Positions 51,147 to 59,237 of a stretch of DNA of 64,000 nucleotides are shown here, piece by piece. This stretch comes from Kribbella aluminosa (lineage in GTDB: Bacteria; Actinomycetota; Actinomycetes; Propionibacteriales; Kribbellaceae). Location of the stretch: the NCBI RefSeq assembly GCF_017876295.1, contig NZ_JAGINT010000002.1, positions 1,550,001-1,614,000 on the forward strand, written 5' to 3'. How positions within the stretch are numbered: position 1 is the first letter of the stretch; every line of letters starts with the position of its first letter. The position numbers and the translations under genes are program-made. The notes beneath the pieces are model-generated. The model worked only from the letters and a program-made list of their open reading frames with translations. It had not been told where the DNA came from and did not search any database.

Positions 51147-52112
51147 GTGCCAGGCAGCAGCCAGCGCAAGGGAGCCATCCGGAAGAAGCCGCGGGGCAAC
51201 CCGACGGCCGGTTCCGGCGGCCGGGTCCGCCGCGGTCTCGAGGGCAAGGGCCCGACGCCGAAGGCGGTGGACCGGGTCAAGCACCCCGCGCACAAGCGGG
51301 CGAAGGCGGCCGAGCGCTCGAAGGAACGCGACCAGCGCACCAGGCGTCCGGCGCGCAAGGACGCCGACTCGACGGTCGAGTGGGTGTACGGGCGGAATCC
51401 GGTCGTCGAGGCGCTCCGGGCCGGCGTCCCGGCCTCCGCGCTCCATGTTGCCGAAGGCACCGAACGGGACGCCCGGCTGCGCGAGGCGCTGCTGGTCGCG
51501 GTCGAGACCGGCGTCTCCGTGCTCGAGGTGCCGCGGTCCGAGCTGGACCGGGTCACCGCAGGCGGCTCGCACCAGGGTGTCGCGCTGCAGATCCCACCGT
51601 ACGAGTACGCGCACCCCGACGACCTGCTGCAGCGGGCGTACGACGCGAAGGAGGTGCCGCTGATCGTCGCGCTCGACGGCGTCACGGACCCGCGCAACCT
51701 CGGCGCGATCACGCGGTCGGCGGCCGCGTTCGGCGCCCACGGTGTCGTCGTACCGGAACGCCGTACGGCGTCGATGTCGGCGTCGGCGTGGAAGACGTCG
51801 GCGGGCGCCGCGGCCCGGATCCCGGTCGCCCGGGCCGGCAACCTGAACCGGGCGCTCAAGTCCTACAAGGACGCCGGTCTGCTGGTGATCGGCCTGGACA
51901 TGAACGGTGAGGTCGAGCTCCCCGAGTTCGAGGCCGCCACCGAGCCCGTCGTCCTGGTGATCGGCTCCGAGGGCAAAGGCCTGGCCCGCCTGGTCCGCGA
52001 GAACTGCGACCTGATCGTCTCGATCCCGATGACCAGCGCCACCGAATCCCTCAACGCCGGCATCGCCGCCGGCGTCACCCTCTACGAGATCTCCCGCCGC
52101 CGCGCGAGCTGA
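51147..52112 (+). CDS. rlmB: 23S rRNA (guanosine-2'-O-)-methyltransferase RlmB (TrmH family)
   Basis: A 321-residue SPOUT methyltransferase predicted to methylate G2251 of 23S rRNA. An Arg/Lys-rich N-terminal extension (1-72) typical of actinobacterial members precedes the substrate-binding domain (EWVYGRNPVVEALRAG at about 76) and the knotted SPOUT domain with motif 1 DGVTDPRNLGAITRSAAAFG, motif 2 LVIGSEGKGL and motif 3 SIPMTSATESLNAGIAAGV. GTG start; GAAGGAAA is upstream. Confidence 0.94.
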   Translation: MPGSSQRKGAIRKKPRGNPTAGSGGRVRRGLEGKGPTPKAVDRVKHPAHKRAKAAERSKERDQRTRRPARKDADSTVEWVYGRNPVVEALRAGVPASALHVAEGTERDARLREALLVAVETGVSVLEVPRSELDRVTAGGSHQGVALQIPPYEYAHPDDLLQRAYDAKEVPLIVALDGVTDPRNLGAITRSAAAFGAHGVVVPERRTASMSASAWKTSAGAAARIPVARAGNLNRALKSYKDAGLLVIGLDMNGEVELPEFEAATEPVVLVIGSEGKGLARLVRENCDLIVSIPMTSATESLNAGIAAGVTLYEISRRRAS

Positions 52113-52128
52113 ATCGAGCAGCGACCTT

Positions 52129-52155
52129 GATGTAGCTACATGATGTAGTTACATC
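52129..52155 (+). promoter_or_regulatory. Tandem operator of the vapBC operon
   Basis: ATGTAGCTACAT (52130-52141) is a perfect palindrome and GATGTAGTTACATC (52142-52155) a near-perfect one; together they form two copies of GATGTAG-TACAT, 13 bases apart, ending 9 bases before vapB. Such paired sites are typical for VapBC autorepression. Confidence 0.72.
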
Positions 52156-52164
52156 GGTGGTGGT

Positions 52165-52446
52165 ATGAGAACGATCGGACTGCGGGAGCTCAACCAGAAC
52201 CCGTCGAAGGCGGTGGCGCGGGTGCGGGCCGGCGAGACGATCGTCGTGACCGACAGAGGTCGTCCGGTGCTTCGGTTGGTTCCCGAGGACGCGTGGCCGG
52301 GTGTCCTGCAGCACCTGCTGGACTCCGGCGAGGTGACGCCGCCTGCAGAGCTCGGGATGCCGGACCTGATGCTGGAACTGGCGCCCGAGGTCGGCAGCCT
52401 GTCCGACCTGCTGATCGAGGATCGGGACAAGGAGCGGCGCAGGTGA
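52165..52446 (+). CDS. Type II antitoxin, Phd/YefM-VapB type
   Basis: A 93-residue antitoxin. The N-terminal Phd/YefM DNA-binding fold reads MRTIGLRELNQNPSKAVARV, then TIVVTDRGRPVLRLVP. The acidic C-terminal half (GMPDLMLELAPEVGSLSDLL) is the toxin-wrapping tail. It starts 9 bases after a tandem palindromic operator and overlaps the toxin gene by 4 bases (GTGA), so expression is coupled and probably autorepressed. Confidence 0.88.
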   Translation: MRTIGLRELNQNPSKAVARVRAGETIVVTDRGRPVLRLVPEDAWPGVLQHLLDSGEVTPPAELGMPDLMLELAPEVGSLSDLLIEDRDKERRR

Positions 52447-52847
52447 TCTACCTGGATTCCTGCGCGTTGCTGAAGTTCATCAAACCGGAGGCCGAGTCGG
52501 CCGCCCTCCGTGCTTGGCGCTCCGGGTTGTCCGCGGATACCGAGCTGGTGACCAGTGAGCTGGCGAGCCTGGAGATCACGCGTACGTTGCTAGGTGCAGG
52601 GGTGGACCACCAGCGAGTGCCGTACTTCGCGGCGCAAGCGGTTCGCGGTGTGTACCTCGCGGACCTCACCTCGACAGTGCTCGGTCGGGCAATGGCTTAC
52701 CGGACGGCGAAGCTGGGCTCGCTTGATGCGATTCATCTGGCGAGCGCCGAACCGTTCCGCCCGGAGCTGTCGGAGTTCGTTACCTACGACAAGGAGCTGA
52801 GTGCGGCGGCTGAGGAACTCGGGTTTCCGGTGCTGTCGCCGGTCTGA
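52443..52847 (+). CDS. vapC: VapC-type PIN-domain ribonuclease toxin
   Basis: A 134-residue PIN-domain RNase. The acidic active-site set is Asp5 (IYLDSCALLKF), Glu44 (LASLEITRTLL), Asp95 (LGSLDAIHLAS) and Asp116 (FVTYDKELS), so the enzyme looks intact. The GTG at 52443 starts within the antitoxin stop. Known VapC toxins cut tRNA or rRNA; this one's target is unknown. The pair sits between rlmB and the protease genes without mobile-element remnants. Confidence 0.9.
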   Translation: MIYLDSCALLKFIKPEAESAALRAWRSGLSADTELVTSELASLEITRTLLGAGVDHQRVPYFAAQAVRGVYLADLTSTVLGRAMAYRTAKLGSLDAIHLASAEPFRPELSEFVTYDKELSAAAEELGFPVLSPV

Positions 52848-52856
52848 CAGCTGACG

Positions 52857-52884
52857 GCGCCCCGGGCCGGGTGGCCCGGGGCGC
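52857..52884. terminator. Bidirectional terminator after vapC
   Basis: GCGCCCCGGGCC (52857-52868) pairs perfectly with GGCCCGGGGCGC (52873-52884), 4-base loop, between convergent vapC and the protease gene. Confidence 0.75.
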
Positions 52885-52895
52885 AGTTTGCTGGA

Positions 52896-53780
52896 TCAGT
52901 AGACGCTCACGCCGTAGCGGGAGAGGGCTTCGGTGACGGGCTGGAAGTAGGTGGTGCCGCCGGAGGTGCAGTTGCCGGAGCCGCCGGAGGTCAGACCGAG
53001 GGCTACGGTGCCGGCGAAGAGGGCGCCGCCGGAGTCGCCGCCTTCGGCGCAGACGTTGGTCTTGATCAGGCCGCTGACGGTGCCTTCGGCGTAGTTCACC
53101 GTGGCGTTCAGGCCGGTGACGGTGCCGCTGTGGACGCCGGTGGTGCTACCGCTGCGCTTGACCGCCTGGCCGACGGACGCGTTGCCGGCGGACGTGATGT
53201 CCTGCGAGGAGCCGTTGTACAGGTCCACCGTTCCGGGGTGGTTCGTGTACGACGCGCTGTACTGCACGATCGCGTAGTCGTTGCCCGGGAAGCTCGAGTC
53301 GTACGTCGTCCCGAGCAGCGTGGTCTTGGCGGAGTTCGAGTACCAGCTGGATGCGATGTTGCCGCAGTGGCCCGCGGTCAGGAAGTAGTACGTGCTGCCG
53401 CTGCGGACGTTGAAGCCGAGCGAGCAGCGGTACTGCCCGCCGTAGATGGCGTCGCCGCCGGCGATGAACTTGGTCAGCTTGCCGGACATCTTCTCGAGCT
53501 TGATCCGGCTGCCGAACTGCTTGGTCACGCCCGTCAGCTGCGCCAGCTTGGCACCGGTGACGGTGTTGTCGTACGAAACGATGATCCGGCCGTCGGGAGC
53601 GGTCTCCCACGCGGTACCCGGGATCGTCGCGTCCTCGCTCAGCGTGGATGTGATCGCGGCTGCGGAAAGAGTGGCCGGGTTGACCGGTGCGGCCGAGGCC
53701 TGCGTTGCCAGAAGTCCGGCGGCGGCAAGCCCGGCCGCGGCCAGGAGAGCGGTGGTACGGCGTAATGGGGACAGGTTCAC
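52896..53780 (-). CDS. Secreted S1E serine protease (streptogrisin/alpha-lytic-like), copy A
   Basis: A 294-residue secreted chymotrypsin-fold protease. Signal peptide NLSPLRRTTALLAAAGLAAA, cleavage near ASA. A short pro-region (about 33-105) precedes the mature protease, which starts near IAGGDAIYGG. Triad: His in FLTAGHCG, Asp in GNDYAIVQY, Ser in CAEGGDSGGALF; disulfides match streptogrisins. The GTG at 53780 has GAGGAGG upstream. The truncated pro-region may mean that folding assistance differs from classical alpha-lytic protease. Tandem paralogue of the next gene. Confidence 0.93.
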   Translation of the reverse strand: MNLSPLRRTTALLAAAGLAAAGLLATQASAAPVNPATLSAAAITSTLSEDATIPGTAWETAPDGRIIVSYDNTVTGAKLAQLTGVTKQFGSRIKLEKMSGKLTKFIAGGDAIYGGQYRCSLGFNVRSGSTYYFLTAGHCGNIASSWYSNSAKTTLLGTTYDSSFPGNDYAIVQYSASYTNHPGTVDLYNGSSQDITSAGNASVGQAVKRSGSTTGVHSGTVTGLNATVNYAEGTVSGLIKTNVCAEGGDSGGALFAGTVALGLTSGGSGNCTSGGTTYFQPVTEALSRYGVSVY

Positions 53781-53905
53781 GGTTTCAGCCTCCTCACGAT
53801 GAGGACGCCTTCGGGGCGGGGCGTCCTTGACTTCAACCGTGACGAGTCCTACCCATAATCTCAGTGAGTATTCAGGCAATCTCGGAGCGTAGGGGAAACC
53901 TCCGC

Positions 53906-54784
53906 TCAGTAGATGTAGACCCCGTACGCGTTCAGCGCCTGCACGACCGGCTGGAAGTACGTCACGCCACCCTGTGTGCAGTCACCGGAACCACCGGACG
54001 TCAGCCCGAAGGCGTACTGCCGGTAGAACAGCGGGCCGCCGGAGTCGCCCGGCTCGGCGCAGACGCTGGTCTGGATCAGGCCGACCACACGGCCGTCGCC
54101 GTAGTTCACCGTGGCGTTCAGCCCGGTGACCCGGCCGCTGTGCAGCCCGCTGGTGGCGCCGGAGCGGTACACCAGCTGGTTGAGGCCCGGGTTCATCGCC
54201 TTGGTGATGTCCTGCGAGCGGCCGTTGTACAGGTACACGCTGCCGCCCGGCGGCTTCGTCTTGATGTCGGTCCGGTACACGACCAGCGAGTAGTCGTGGT
54301 ACGGGTACGTGGCGTTCCAGACCGCGCCGGTGTAGACCTTGTGCGCCTGGTCCTGGTACCAGCGGGCAGCGTCGACACCGCAGTGGCCCGCGGTGAGGAA
54401 GTAGTACTTCCCGCGCCGTTGCACGTTGAAGCCGACCGAGCACTTGTAGTTGCCGCCGAACGTCGCCATGCCGCCGCTGATGTACTTCTGCAGCTTGCCG
54501 GGCAGCTTCTCCATCTTCACGTTGGTACCGAGCTGCTTGGCCAGGCCGGTCAGCTCGGTCAGCTTCGTACCGGTGACCGTGGAGTCGTACGACACCACGA
54601 CGGTGCCGTCCGGCTTCGTCAACCACGCCGTACCCGCGGTGTGGATCTGGTCGTTCAGAGTGGCGGTGATCGCCTTGGCGGACAGCCGAGGCGGCTGCAC
54701 CGGATCAGCCCCGGCCGGCGCGGCGGCGGTGAGGGCGAGCGCGGCGGCCGCCACCACGGCCGCAGTTCGTCGGAGAGATTTCAT
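53906..54784 (-). CDS. Secreted S1E serine protease (streptogrisin-like), copy B
   Basis: A 292-residue paralogue of copy A. Signal peptide MKSLRRTAAVVAAAALALTA, pro-region, mature part from ISGGMATFGG. Triad: FLTAGHCGVD, YHDYSLVVY, CAEPGDSGGPLF. GLTSGGSGDCTQGGVTYFQP near the end lines the S1 pocket as in SGPA/B. The ATG at 54784 has GGAAGG at correct spacing; the ATG 6 bases upstream is too close to it. 125 bases separate it from copy A, same strand, so the pair is a tandem duplication. Confidence 0.92.
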   Translation of the reverse strand: MKSLRRTAAVVAAAALALTAAAPAGADPVQPPRLSAKAITATLNDQIHTAGTAWLTKPDGTVVVSYDSTVTGTKLTELTGLAKQLGTNVKMEKLPGKLQKYISGGMATFGGNYKCSVGFNVQRRGKYYFLTAGHCGVDAARWYQDQAHKVYTGAVWNATYPYHDYSLVVYRTDIKTKPPGGSVYLYNGRSQDITKAMNPGLNQLVYRSGATSGLHSGRVTGLNATVNYGDGRVVGLIQTSVCAEPGDSGGPLFYRQYAFGLTSGGSGDCTQGGVTYFQPVVQALNAYGVYIY

Positions 54785-54868
54785 GGTCATCAGCCTTCCG
54801 GGGCGTACGGCTCTGATGCACGAGATGGCAGCAAGAGGACGGTTTCCCACCCTAAGGGGATGGTCGGT

Positions 54869-55453
54869 TCAGTCGAGGCGCAGGGAGTGCAGGACGAAGG
54901 AGGCTAGTTCGCGGTACGCCTCGGCGTCGTTCAGGCCGGTACGGCGGGCGATGTCGCCGCGCTGGATCGCCTGCATGGTGTGCGCGATCATCTCGGCCGC
55001 GAACGCGATGTCGACCTGCCGGAACGTCTTGTGGTTGATGCCGTCCTCGATCAGCTGCCGGACCCGCTCGGCGGCGATCCGGGTGTTCCGCTCGTACACC
55101 GACCGCGCCGGCGCGAACGTCGCCACGTCGTCGAGGAAGGTCCGGCTGGCCGGCCGGAGCGCGTCCGCGACCGCGCCGAGGTAGGCCGCGATCCGCCGGT
55201 CGTGCCGGGTCTGCCGGACGACCGCGGACTCCACCTGGGCGGTGGCATTCTTGAAGTAGTGCTTGACCACCTCGACGGCGAGCTGTTCCTTGCTCGGCGC
55301 CAACGCGTACAGGGTCGTCTTGCTGCAGCGCAGCTCGGCGGCCAGGTCGTCCAGCGTGAACCGGCTGAACCCTTGCTCGAGGAACAGGGACAGGAGTCGG
55401 TCCAGCAGCTCGGACTGCCGGCGGGTACGTCGGCCCGGAACGACTGTTGTCAT
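54869..55453 (-). CDS. TetR-family regulator of acyl-CoA dehydrogenase operon
   Basis: A 194-residue repressor with the HTH LLSLFLEQGFSRFTLDDLAA, then LRCSKTTLYALAPSKEQLAV (about 20-62). The C-terminal domain resembles TetR_C_33-type members near fatty-acid genes. Divergent from an acyl-CoA dehydrogenase gene; the 86-base gap contains three copies of AGTATCATT or its inverse. It probably senses an acyl-CoA and controls the operon and itself. Confidence 0.88.
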   Translation of the reverse strand: MTTVVPGRRTRRQSELLDRLLSLFLEQGFSRFTLDDLAAELRCSKTTLYALAPSKEQLAVEVVKHYFKNATAQVESAVVRQTRHDRRIAAYLGAVADALRPASRTFLDDVATFAPARSVYERNTRIAAERVRQLIEDGINHKTFRQVDIAFAAEMIAHTMQAIQRGDIARRTGLNDAEAYRELASFVLHSLRLD

Positions 55454-55471
55454 ATCGAGACAGCATAGAAC

Positions 55472-55512
55472 GATACTCAGGTAGGTGCTTCAGTATCATT
55501 CCTAGTATCATT
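55472..55512. promoter_or_regulatory. TetR operator with repeated AGTATCATT
   Basis: GATACT (55472-55477) faces AGTATCATT (55492-55500) as inverted repeat, and a direct copy AGTATCATT follows at 55504-55512, 12 bases on. Located between the TetR and acyl-CoA dehydrogenase starts. Confidence 0.6.
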
Positions 55513-55539
55513 TTCGTCAGCTGTTGAGAGGGGTTTCTG

Positions 55540-56691
55540 ATGGCTGTCGACCGGCTCCTGCCCACTGACGAATCCGTTGACCTGCTCGCCCTGGTCCGGG
55601 ACCTGTGCGAACACGAACTGGCTCCGCATGCCGCGCACGCCGAGGAGACCGAGGCGTTCCCGCGGGACGCGTTCCGGACGCTCGGCAAGGCCGGCCTGCT
55701 CGGCCTGCCCTATCCGGAGCAGTACGGCGGTGCCGAGCAGCCGTACGAGGTGTACCTGCAGATGCTCGAGGAGATCGCGTCCGCGTGGATGTCGGTCGGC
55801 GTCGGCGTCTCCGTGCACACGATGACGTCGTACGGGCTGGCCACGTTCGGTAGCGACGAGCAGAAGGCCCGGCTGCTGCCGGACATGGTCGGCGGCGAGC
55901 TGCTCGGCGCGTACGCGCTGTCCGAGCCGCAGGCCGGGTCCGACATCAGCTCGATGACCACCCGCGCCGTCCGCGACGGGGACTCGTACGTGCTGAACGG
56001 TACGAAGGCGTGGATCAGCCACGGTCCGTACGCCGACTTCTTCACCACGTTCGCCCGTACGTCGGACGACCGGAAGCAGGGGATCTCCGCGTTCCACGTG
56101 CCGGCCGGCGTCGACGGCCTGAGCTTCGGCGCCCCGGAGCGGAAGATGGGGCTGACCGGATCCACCACGACGCTGGTCAACTACGACGACGTGCGCGTCC
56201 CGGCGGCGAACCTGATCGGCGCGGAGGGTGACGGGATGCGGATCGCGCTGTCCGCGCTCGACTCCGGGCGGCTCGGGATCGCGGCGTGCGCGGTCGGCCT
56301 CGCGCAGGCGGCCCTCGACCTCGCCACGTCGTACGCGCTCGAGCGGCAGCAGTTCGGGCAGTCGATCGCGGACTTCCAGGGGATCCAGTTCCTGCTCGCC
56401 GACATGGCGGCCGCGGTCGAGTCCGGGCGGGCGACGTACCTGCACGCGGCGCGCCGGCGCGACCTGGGCCGGACGTTCACCCGGGAGGCCGCGATCGCGA
56501 AGCTGGTCTGCACGGACGGGGCGATGAAGGTCACCACCGACGCGGTCCAGGTGCTCGGTGGGTACGGTTACACCCGGGAGTTCCCGGCCGAGCGATACAT
56601 GCGCGAGGCCAAGGTGACCCAGATCTTCGAAGGTACGAACCAGATCCAGCGGCTCGTCATCAGCCGTGACGTCTTGAGGAGTGTGGGATGA
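55540..56691 (+). CDS. Acyl-CoA dehydrogenase
   Basis: A 383-residue FAD enzyme introducing the alpha,beta double bond in acyl-CoA. Family blocks: AYALSEPQAGSDISSMTTRA (FAD/substrate binding), KAWISHGPYADFF, RQQFGQSIADFQGIQF, LGGYGYTREFPAERYMREAK, and QIFEGTNQIQRLVISR, where the Glu is the likely catalytic base as in medium/short-chain members. The GAGAGG site at 55526 supports ATG 55540. The stop overlaps the next SDR gene by 4 bases. Chain-length or branched specificity cannot be assigned. Confidence 0.93.
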   Translation: MAVDRLLPTDESVDLLALVRDLCEHELAPHAAHAEETEAFPRDAFRTLGKAGLLGLPYPEQYGGAEQPYEVYLQMLEEIASAWMSVGVGVSVHTMTSYGLATFGSDEQKARLLPDMVGGELLGAYALSEPQAGSDISSMTTRAVRDGDSYVLNGTKAWISHGPYADFFTTFARTSDDRKQGISAFHVPAGVDGLSFGAPERKMGLTGSTTTLVNYDDVRVPAANLIGAEGDGMRIALSALDSGRLGIAACAVGLAQAALDLATSYALERQQFGQSIADFQGIQFLLADMAAAVESGRATYLHAARRRDLGRTFTREAAIAKLVCTDGAMKVTTDAVQVLGGYGYTREFPAERYMREAKVTQIFEGTNQIQRLVISRDVLRSVG

Positions 56692-57455
56692 AGTTCAGCC
56701 CGTCCGATGTCGCCCTCGTCACCGGTGGTGGTTCGGGGCTCGGGGAGGCGACCGTACGGCGACTGGCGGCGGACGGGCTCGGCGTGGTGATCGTCGACCT
56801 GCCGTCGTCCGCGGGCAAGGCGATCGCGGACGAGCTGGGCGACCGGGTGGTGTTCGCGCCGGCCGACGTCACCGACGAGGCCGCCGTGACCGCTGCGCTG
56901 GATGCTGCCGAGGCGCTGGGAACGCTGCGTGCGGTGGTGAACTGCGCCGGTGTCGCGACACCCGGCCGGGTGGTCGGCCGCAAGGGCCCGTTGCCGCTGG
57001 CAACTTTCCGGCAGGTGATCGAGATCAACCTGATCGGCACCTTCAACGTACTCCGGCTCGCGGCCGAGCGGATGATCGCGTCCGAGCCGTCGGCGGACGG
57101 CGACCGCGGCGTCGTGGTGATGACCGCGTCGATCGCGGCGTACGACGGCCAGATCGGGCAGGCGGCGTACGCGTCCAGCAAGGGCGCCATCGTCGCGCTG
57201 ACGCTGACCGCAGCGCGCGACCTCGCCGACAAGGGCATCCGGGTGATGACGATCGCCCCCGGCACCATGGAGACCCCGATGCTCGCCGGCCTCCCGGAGG
57301 AGACCCGCGCGGTCCTGGAGCAGCAGGTCCCGCACCCGTCCCGCCTCGGCAAGCCGACCGAGTACGCCGCGCTCGTCCGGCACATCCTCGACAACCAGCT
57401 CCTGAACGGCGAGGTCATCCGCCTCGACGGCGCCCTCCGCATGCCCCCGCGCTGA
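56688..57455 (+). CDS. SDR 3-hydroxyacyl-CoA dehydrogenase-like (HSD10 type)
   Basis: A 255-residue SDR. NAD-binding TGGGSGLGEATVRRL at about 12, NCAG near 87, MTASIAAYDG with the catalytic Ser, YASSK, and IAPGTMETPMLAGLP, the pattern of type II 3-hydroxyacyl-CoA dehydrogenases. It follows the acyl-CoA dehydrogenase with a 4-base overlap, which fits sequential beta-oxidation steps; a hydratase is not encoded nearby. The stop TGA shares a base with the next ATG. Confidence 0.9.
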   Translation: MKFSPSDVALVTGGGSGLGEATVRRLAADGLGVVIVDLPSSAGKAIADELGDRVVFAPADVTDEAAVTAALDAAEALGTLRAVVNCAGVATPGRVVGRKGPLPLATFRQVIEINLIGTFNVLRLAAERMIASEPSADGDRGVVVMTASIAAYDGQIGQAAYASSKGAIVALTLTAARDLADKGIRVMTIAPGTMETPMLAGLPEETRAVLEQQVPHPSRLGKPTEYAALVRHILDNQLLNGEVIRLDGALRMPPR

Positions 57456-57907
57456 TGCACGTCCCCGCGATCCTGCTCCGCATGGGTTCGCCGTTCCTCC
57501 AACTCTGGTGGCGAATCCGTAAGCCCACCACCTTCGGCGTCAAAGCCCTGCTACGGCTGCCGGACGGGCGTTTCCTGGTCGTTCGGCACTCGTACGCCGA
57601 CACCCACCGCTGGGCGCTTCCCGGCGGCGGCTACAAGCCAGCCCGCGAAACTCCCGCGCAAGCCGCCGCTCGCGAGGTCCACGAGGAACTGGGCCTGGTC
57701 GTACCGGCCGACGCCTTCCAGATCATGCGCAGCACCGTCACGACCCTTGAAGGCAAACACGACACCCTCACGATCCTCACCGCCTGCGCTCCCGACGACT
57801 CCGTCACCCGCTCCGCGGAGATCGCCGAGGCCCGCTGGGTGAGAAACCTTCAGGAACTAGGGGATGCGCCGCGGTCCAAGTGGTTGCTTTCGGCCCTCAT
57901 CGAATAA
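57455..57907 (+). CDS. NUDIX hydrolase
   Basis: A 150-residue NUDIX protein. The Nudix box is complete: GGGYKPARETPAQAAAREVH followed by EELG (about 53-76). An N-terminal extension with FLQLWWRIRKPTTFGVKALL resembles group members acting on nucleotide or CoA diphosphates. The ATG at 57455 uses the last base of the previous stop, so it is the third gene of the operon. Hydrolysis of an acyl-CoA or NAD(H) derivative would suit the context but is unproven. Confidence 0.88.
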   Translation: MHVPAILLRMGSPFLQLWWRIRKPTTFGVKALLRLPDGRFLVVRHSYADTHRWALPGGGYKPARETPAQAAAREVHEELGLVVPADAFQIMRSTVTTLEGKHDTLTILTACAPDDSVTRSAEIAEARWVRNLQELGDAPRSKWLLSALIE

Positions 57908-57954
57908 CTGTCAGGCCACTACGAGCTGTGGGTCGTCTACAAGTAGGTCCAGTC

Positions 57955-57994
57955 GGAGTCCGTGTCCGGGTGGTTCGCCCCGGACACGGACTCC
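57955..57994. terminator. Bidirectional terminator
   Basis: GGAGTCCGTGTCCGGG (57955-57970) pairs perfectly over 16 bases with CCCGGACACGGACTCC (57979-57994), loop 8, between the convergent NUDIX and GH27 genes. Confidence 0.78.
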
Positions 57995-57998
57995 CTGC

Positions 57999-59237
57999 TC
58001 AGATCGGTGAGCTCAGTTCGAGCCAGCGGACGCCGTGCGCAGGGACGGTGGACCCGCGCTCGGTAGTGGGCGTGTCCGTCCACAGGTCGCGAGCCGGAGC
58101 TGGGAGATCGGCAGGCAGCGTTACCTCTCGGGATGCGGCGCCGGTCCAGAACAGCGCTGCGTAGGAGCGGTTGTTGCCTTGGGCGGTCCAGACGATCAGC
58201 TCACCGTCGTCCAGCGGCTCGCGGATGATTTCGCGGCCGTCGGACGAAGACCGCAGAAGTTCGGCGAGTGCTGGATTGGCCAGCAGCGCAAGGGTTTCCG
58301 GCGAGGTGGTGGGCAGATCGCCGCCCATCATCAGCGGCGAGCGGGCCATCACCCACAGCGTCAGCAGGGTCTTCTGCTCGTCGACGGTGAGTCGGCTCAT
58401 CCGGTCGTCGCCGCGCTCGGCGCGGATGCCGATGTGGCCGAGCGGGAGCATGTCCGCGTCCGCCCAGCCGCCGTCCTGCTGGAACGGCGCCCAGCGCGCC
58501 AGCCGGGCGAACTGCGCGTGCACGTCCTCCCACCGGTCCCACAGGTCGTCCGAGATCCGCCACAGCTGAGCGTTCGCCCGCAGGTGGTCCAGGTGATGCG
58601 TGGACAACTGGGTGCCCGGCGACAGCGACAGCACGATGTCCCGCCCGCTCCGCTCGATCGCCTGCGCGTACGCCGCGATCTCGCGGTCCTGGTACGGCGC
58701 CAGCATGTCGTCGGCCTTGACGAAATCCACACCCCACTCGGCGAACTGCGCCACCTGCGCGTCGTAGTACGCCTGCGCGCCGGGATGGTCGGGGTCGAGC
58801 CCGAGGTTGTCCGGGTTCCACGTGCAGACGTGCTCGTGGTCCGCGACGTCGCGGGCCGTCCACTCGGTCCCGTACACCGGCAGGTCCAGCTCGACCGCCC
58901 GCCGCGGGATCCCGCGCATGATGTGCAGCCCGAACTTCAGCCCGAGCGCGTGCACCTGCGCGGCCAGCGGCCCGAAGCCGGCGCCGTCCACGGCTGAGGG
59001 GAACCGCGACGGCGCCGGCAGTTGGCGGCCGTAGCCGTCCAGGACGACCGGCGCGTTCTCGTTGTACCCGTGCGACCGCGCGGTCGGGTCGTACCAGGCG
59101 ATGTCCACGACGATCGTGTCCCAGCCGAACGGCAGCAGCTGGTCGTGCATCACCTGCGCGTTGGCCAGCACCTCGTCCTCGGTCACCGTGGTGCCGAAAC
59201 AGTCCCAGCTGTTCCAGCCCATCGGCGGCGTCACCAC
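57999..59237 (-). CDS. GH27 alpha-galactosidase-like glycosidase, intracellular
   Basis: A 412-residue retaining glycosidase of family 27. TPPMGWNSWDCFG at the start, IVVDIAWYDP, nucleophile Asp in VDFVKADDML, and the acid/base Asp in RISDDLWDRW are visible, followed by GGWADADMLPLG and a C-terminal beta-sandwich. No signal peptide, so it acts in the cytoplasm on imported oligosaccharides. The start overlaps the galactonate dehydratase stop by 7 bases. Alpha-galactosidase or beta-L-arabinopyranosidase/N-acetylgalactosaminidase specificity is possible. Confidence 0.9.
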   Translation of the reverse strand: MVTPPMGWNSWDCFGTTVTEDEVLANAQVMHDQLLPFGWDTIVVDIAWYDPTARSHGYNENAPVVLDGYGRQLPAPSRFPSAVDGAGFGPLAAQVHALGLKFGLHIMRGIPRRAVELDLPVYGTEWTARDVADHEHVCTWNPDNLGLDPDHPGAQAYYDAQVAQFAEWGVDFVKADDMLAPYQDREIAAYAQAIERSGRDIVLSLSPGTQLSTHHLDHLRANAQLWRISDDLWDRWEDVHAQFARLARWAPFQQDGGWADADMLPLGHIGIRAERGDDRMSRLTVDEQKTLLTLWVMARSPLMMGGDLPTTSPETLALLANPALAELLRSSSDGREIIREPLDDGELIVWTAQGNNRSYAALFWTGAASREVTLPADLPAPARDLWTDTPTTERGSTVPAHGVRWLELSSPI

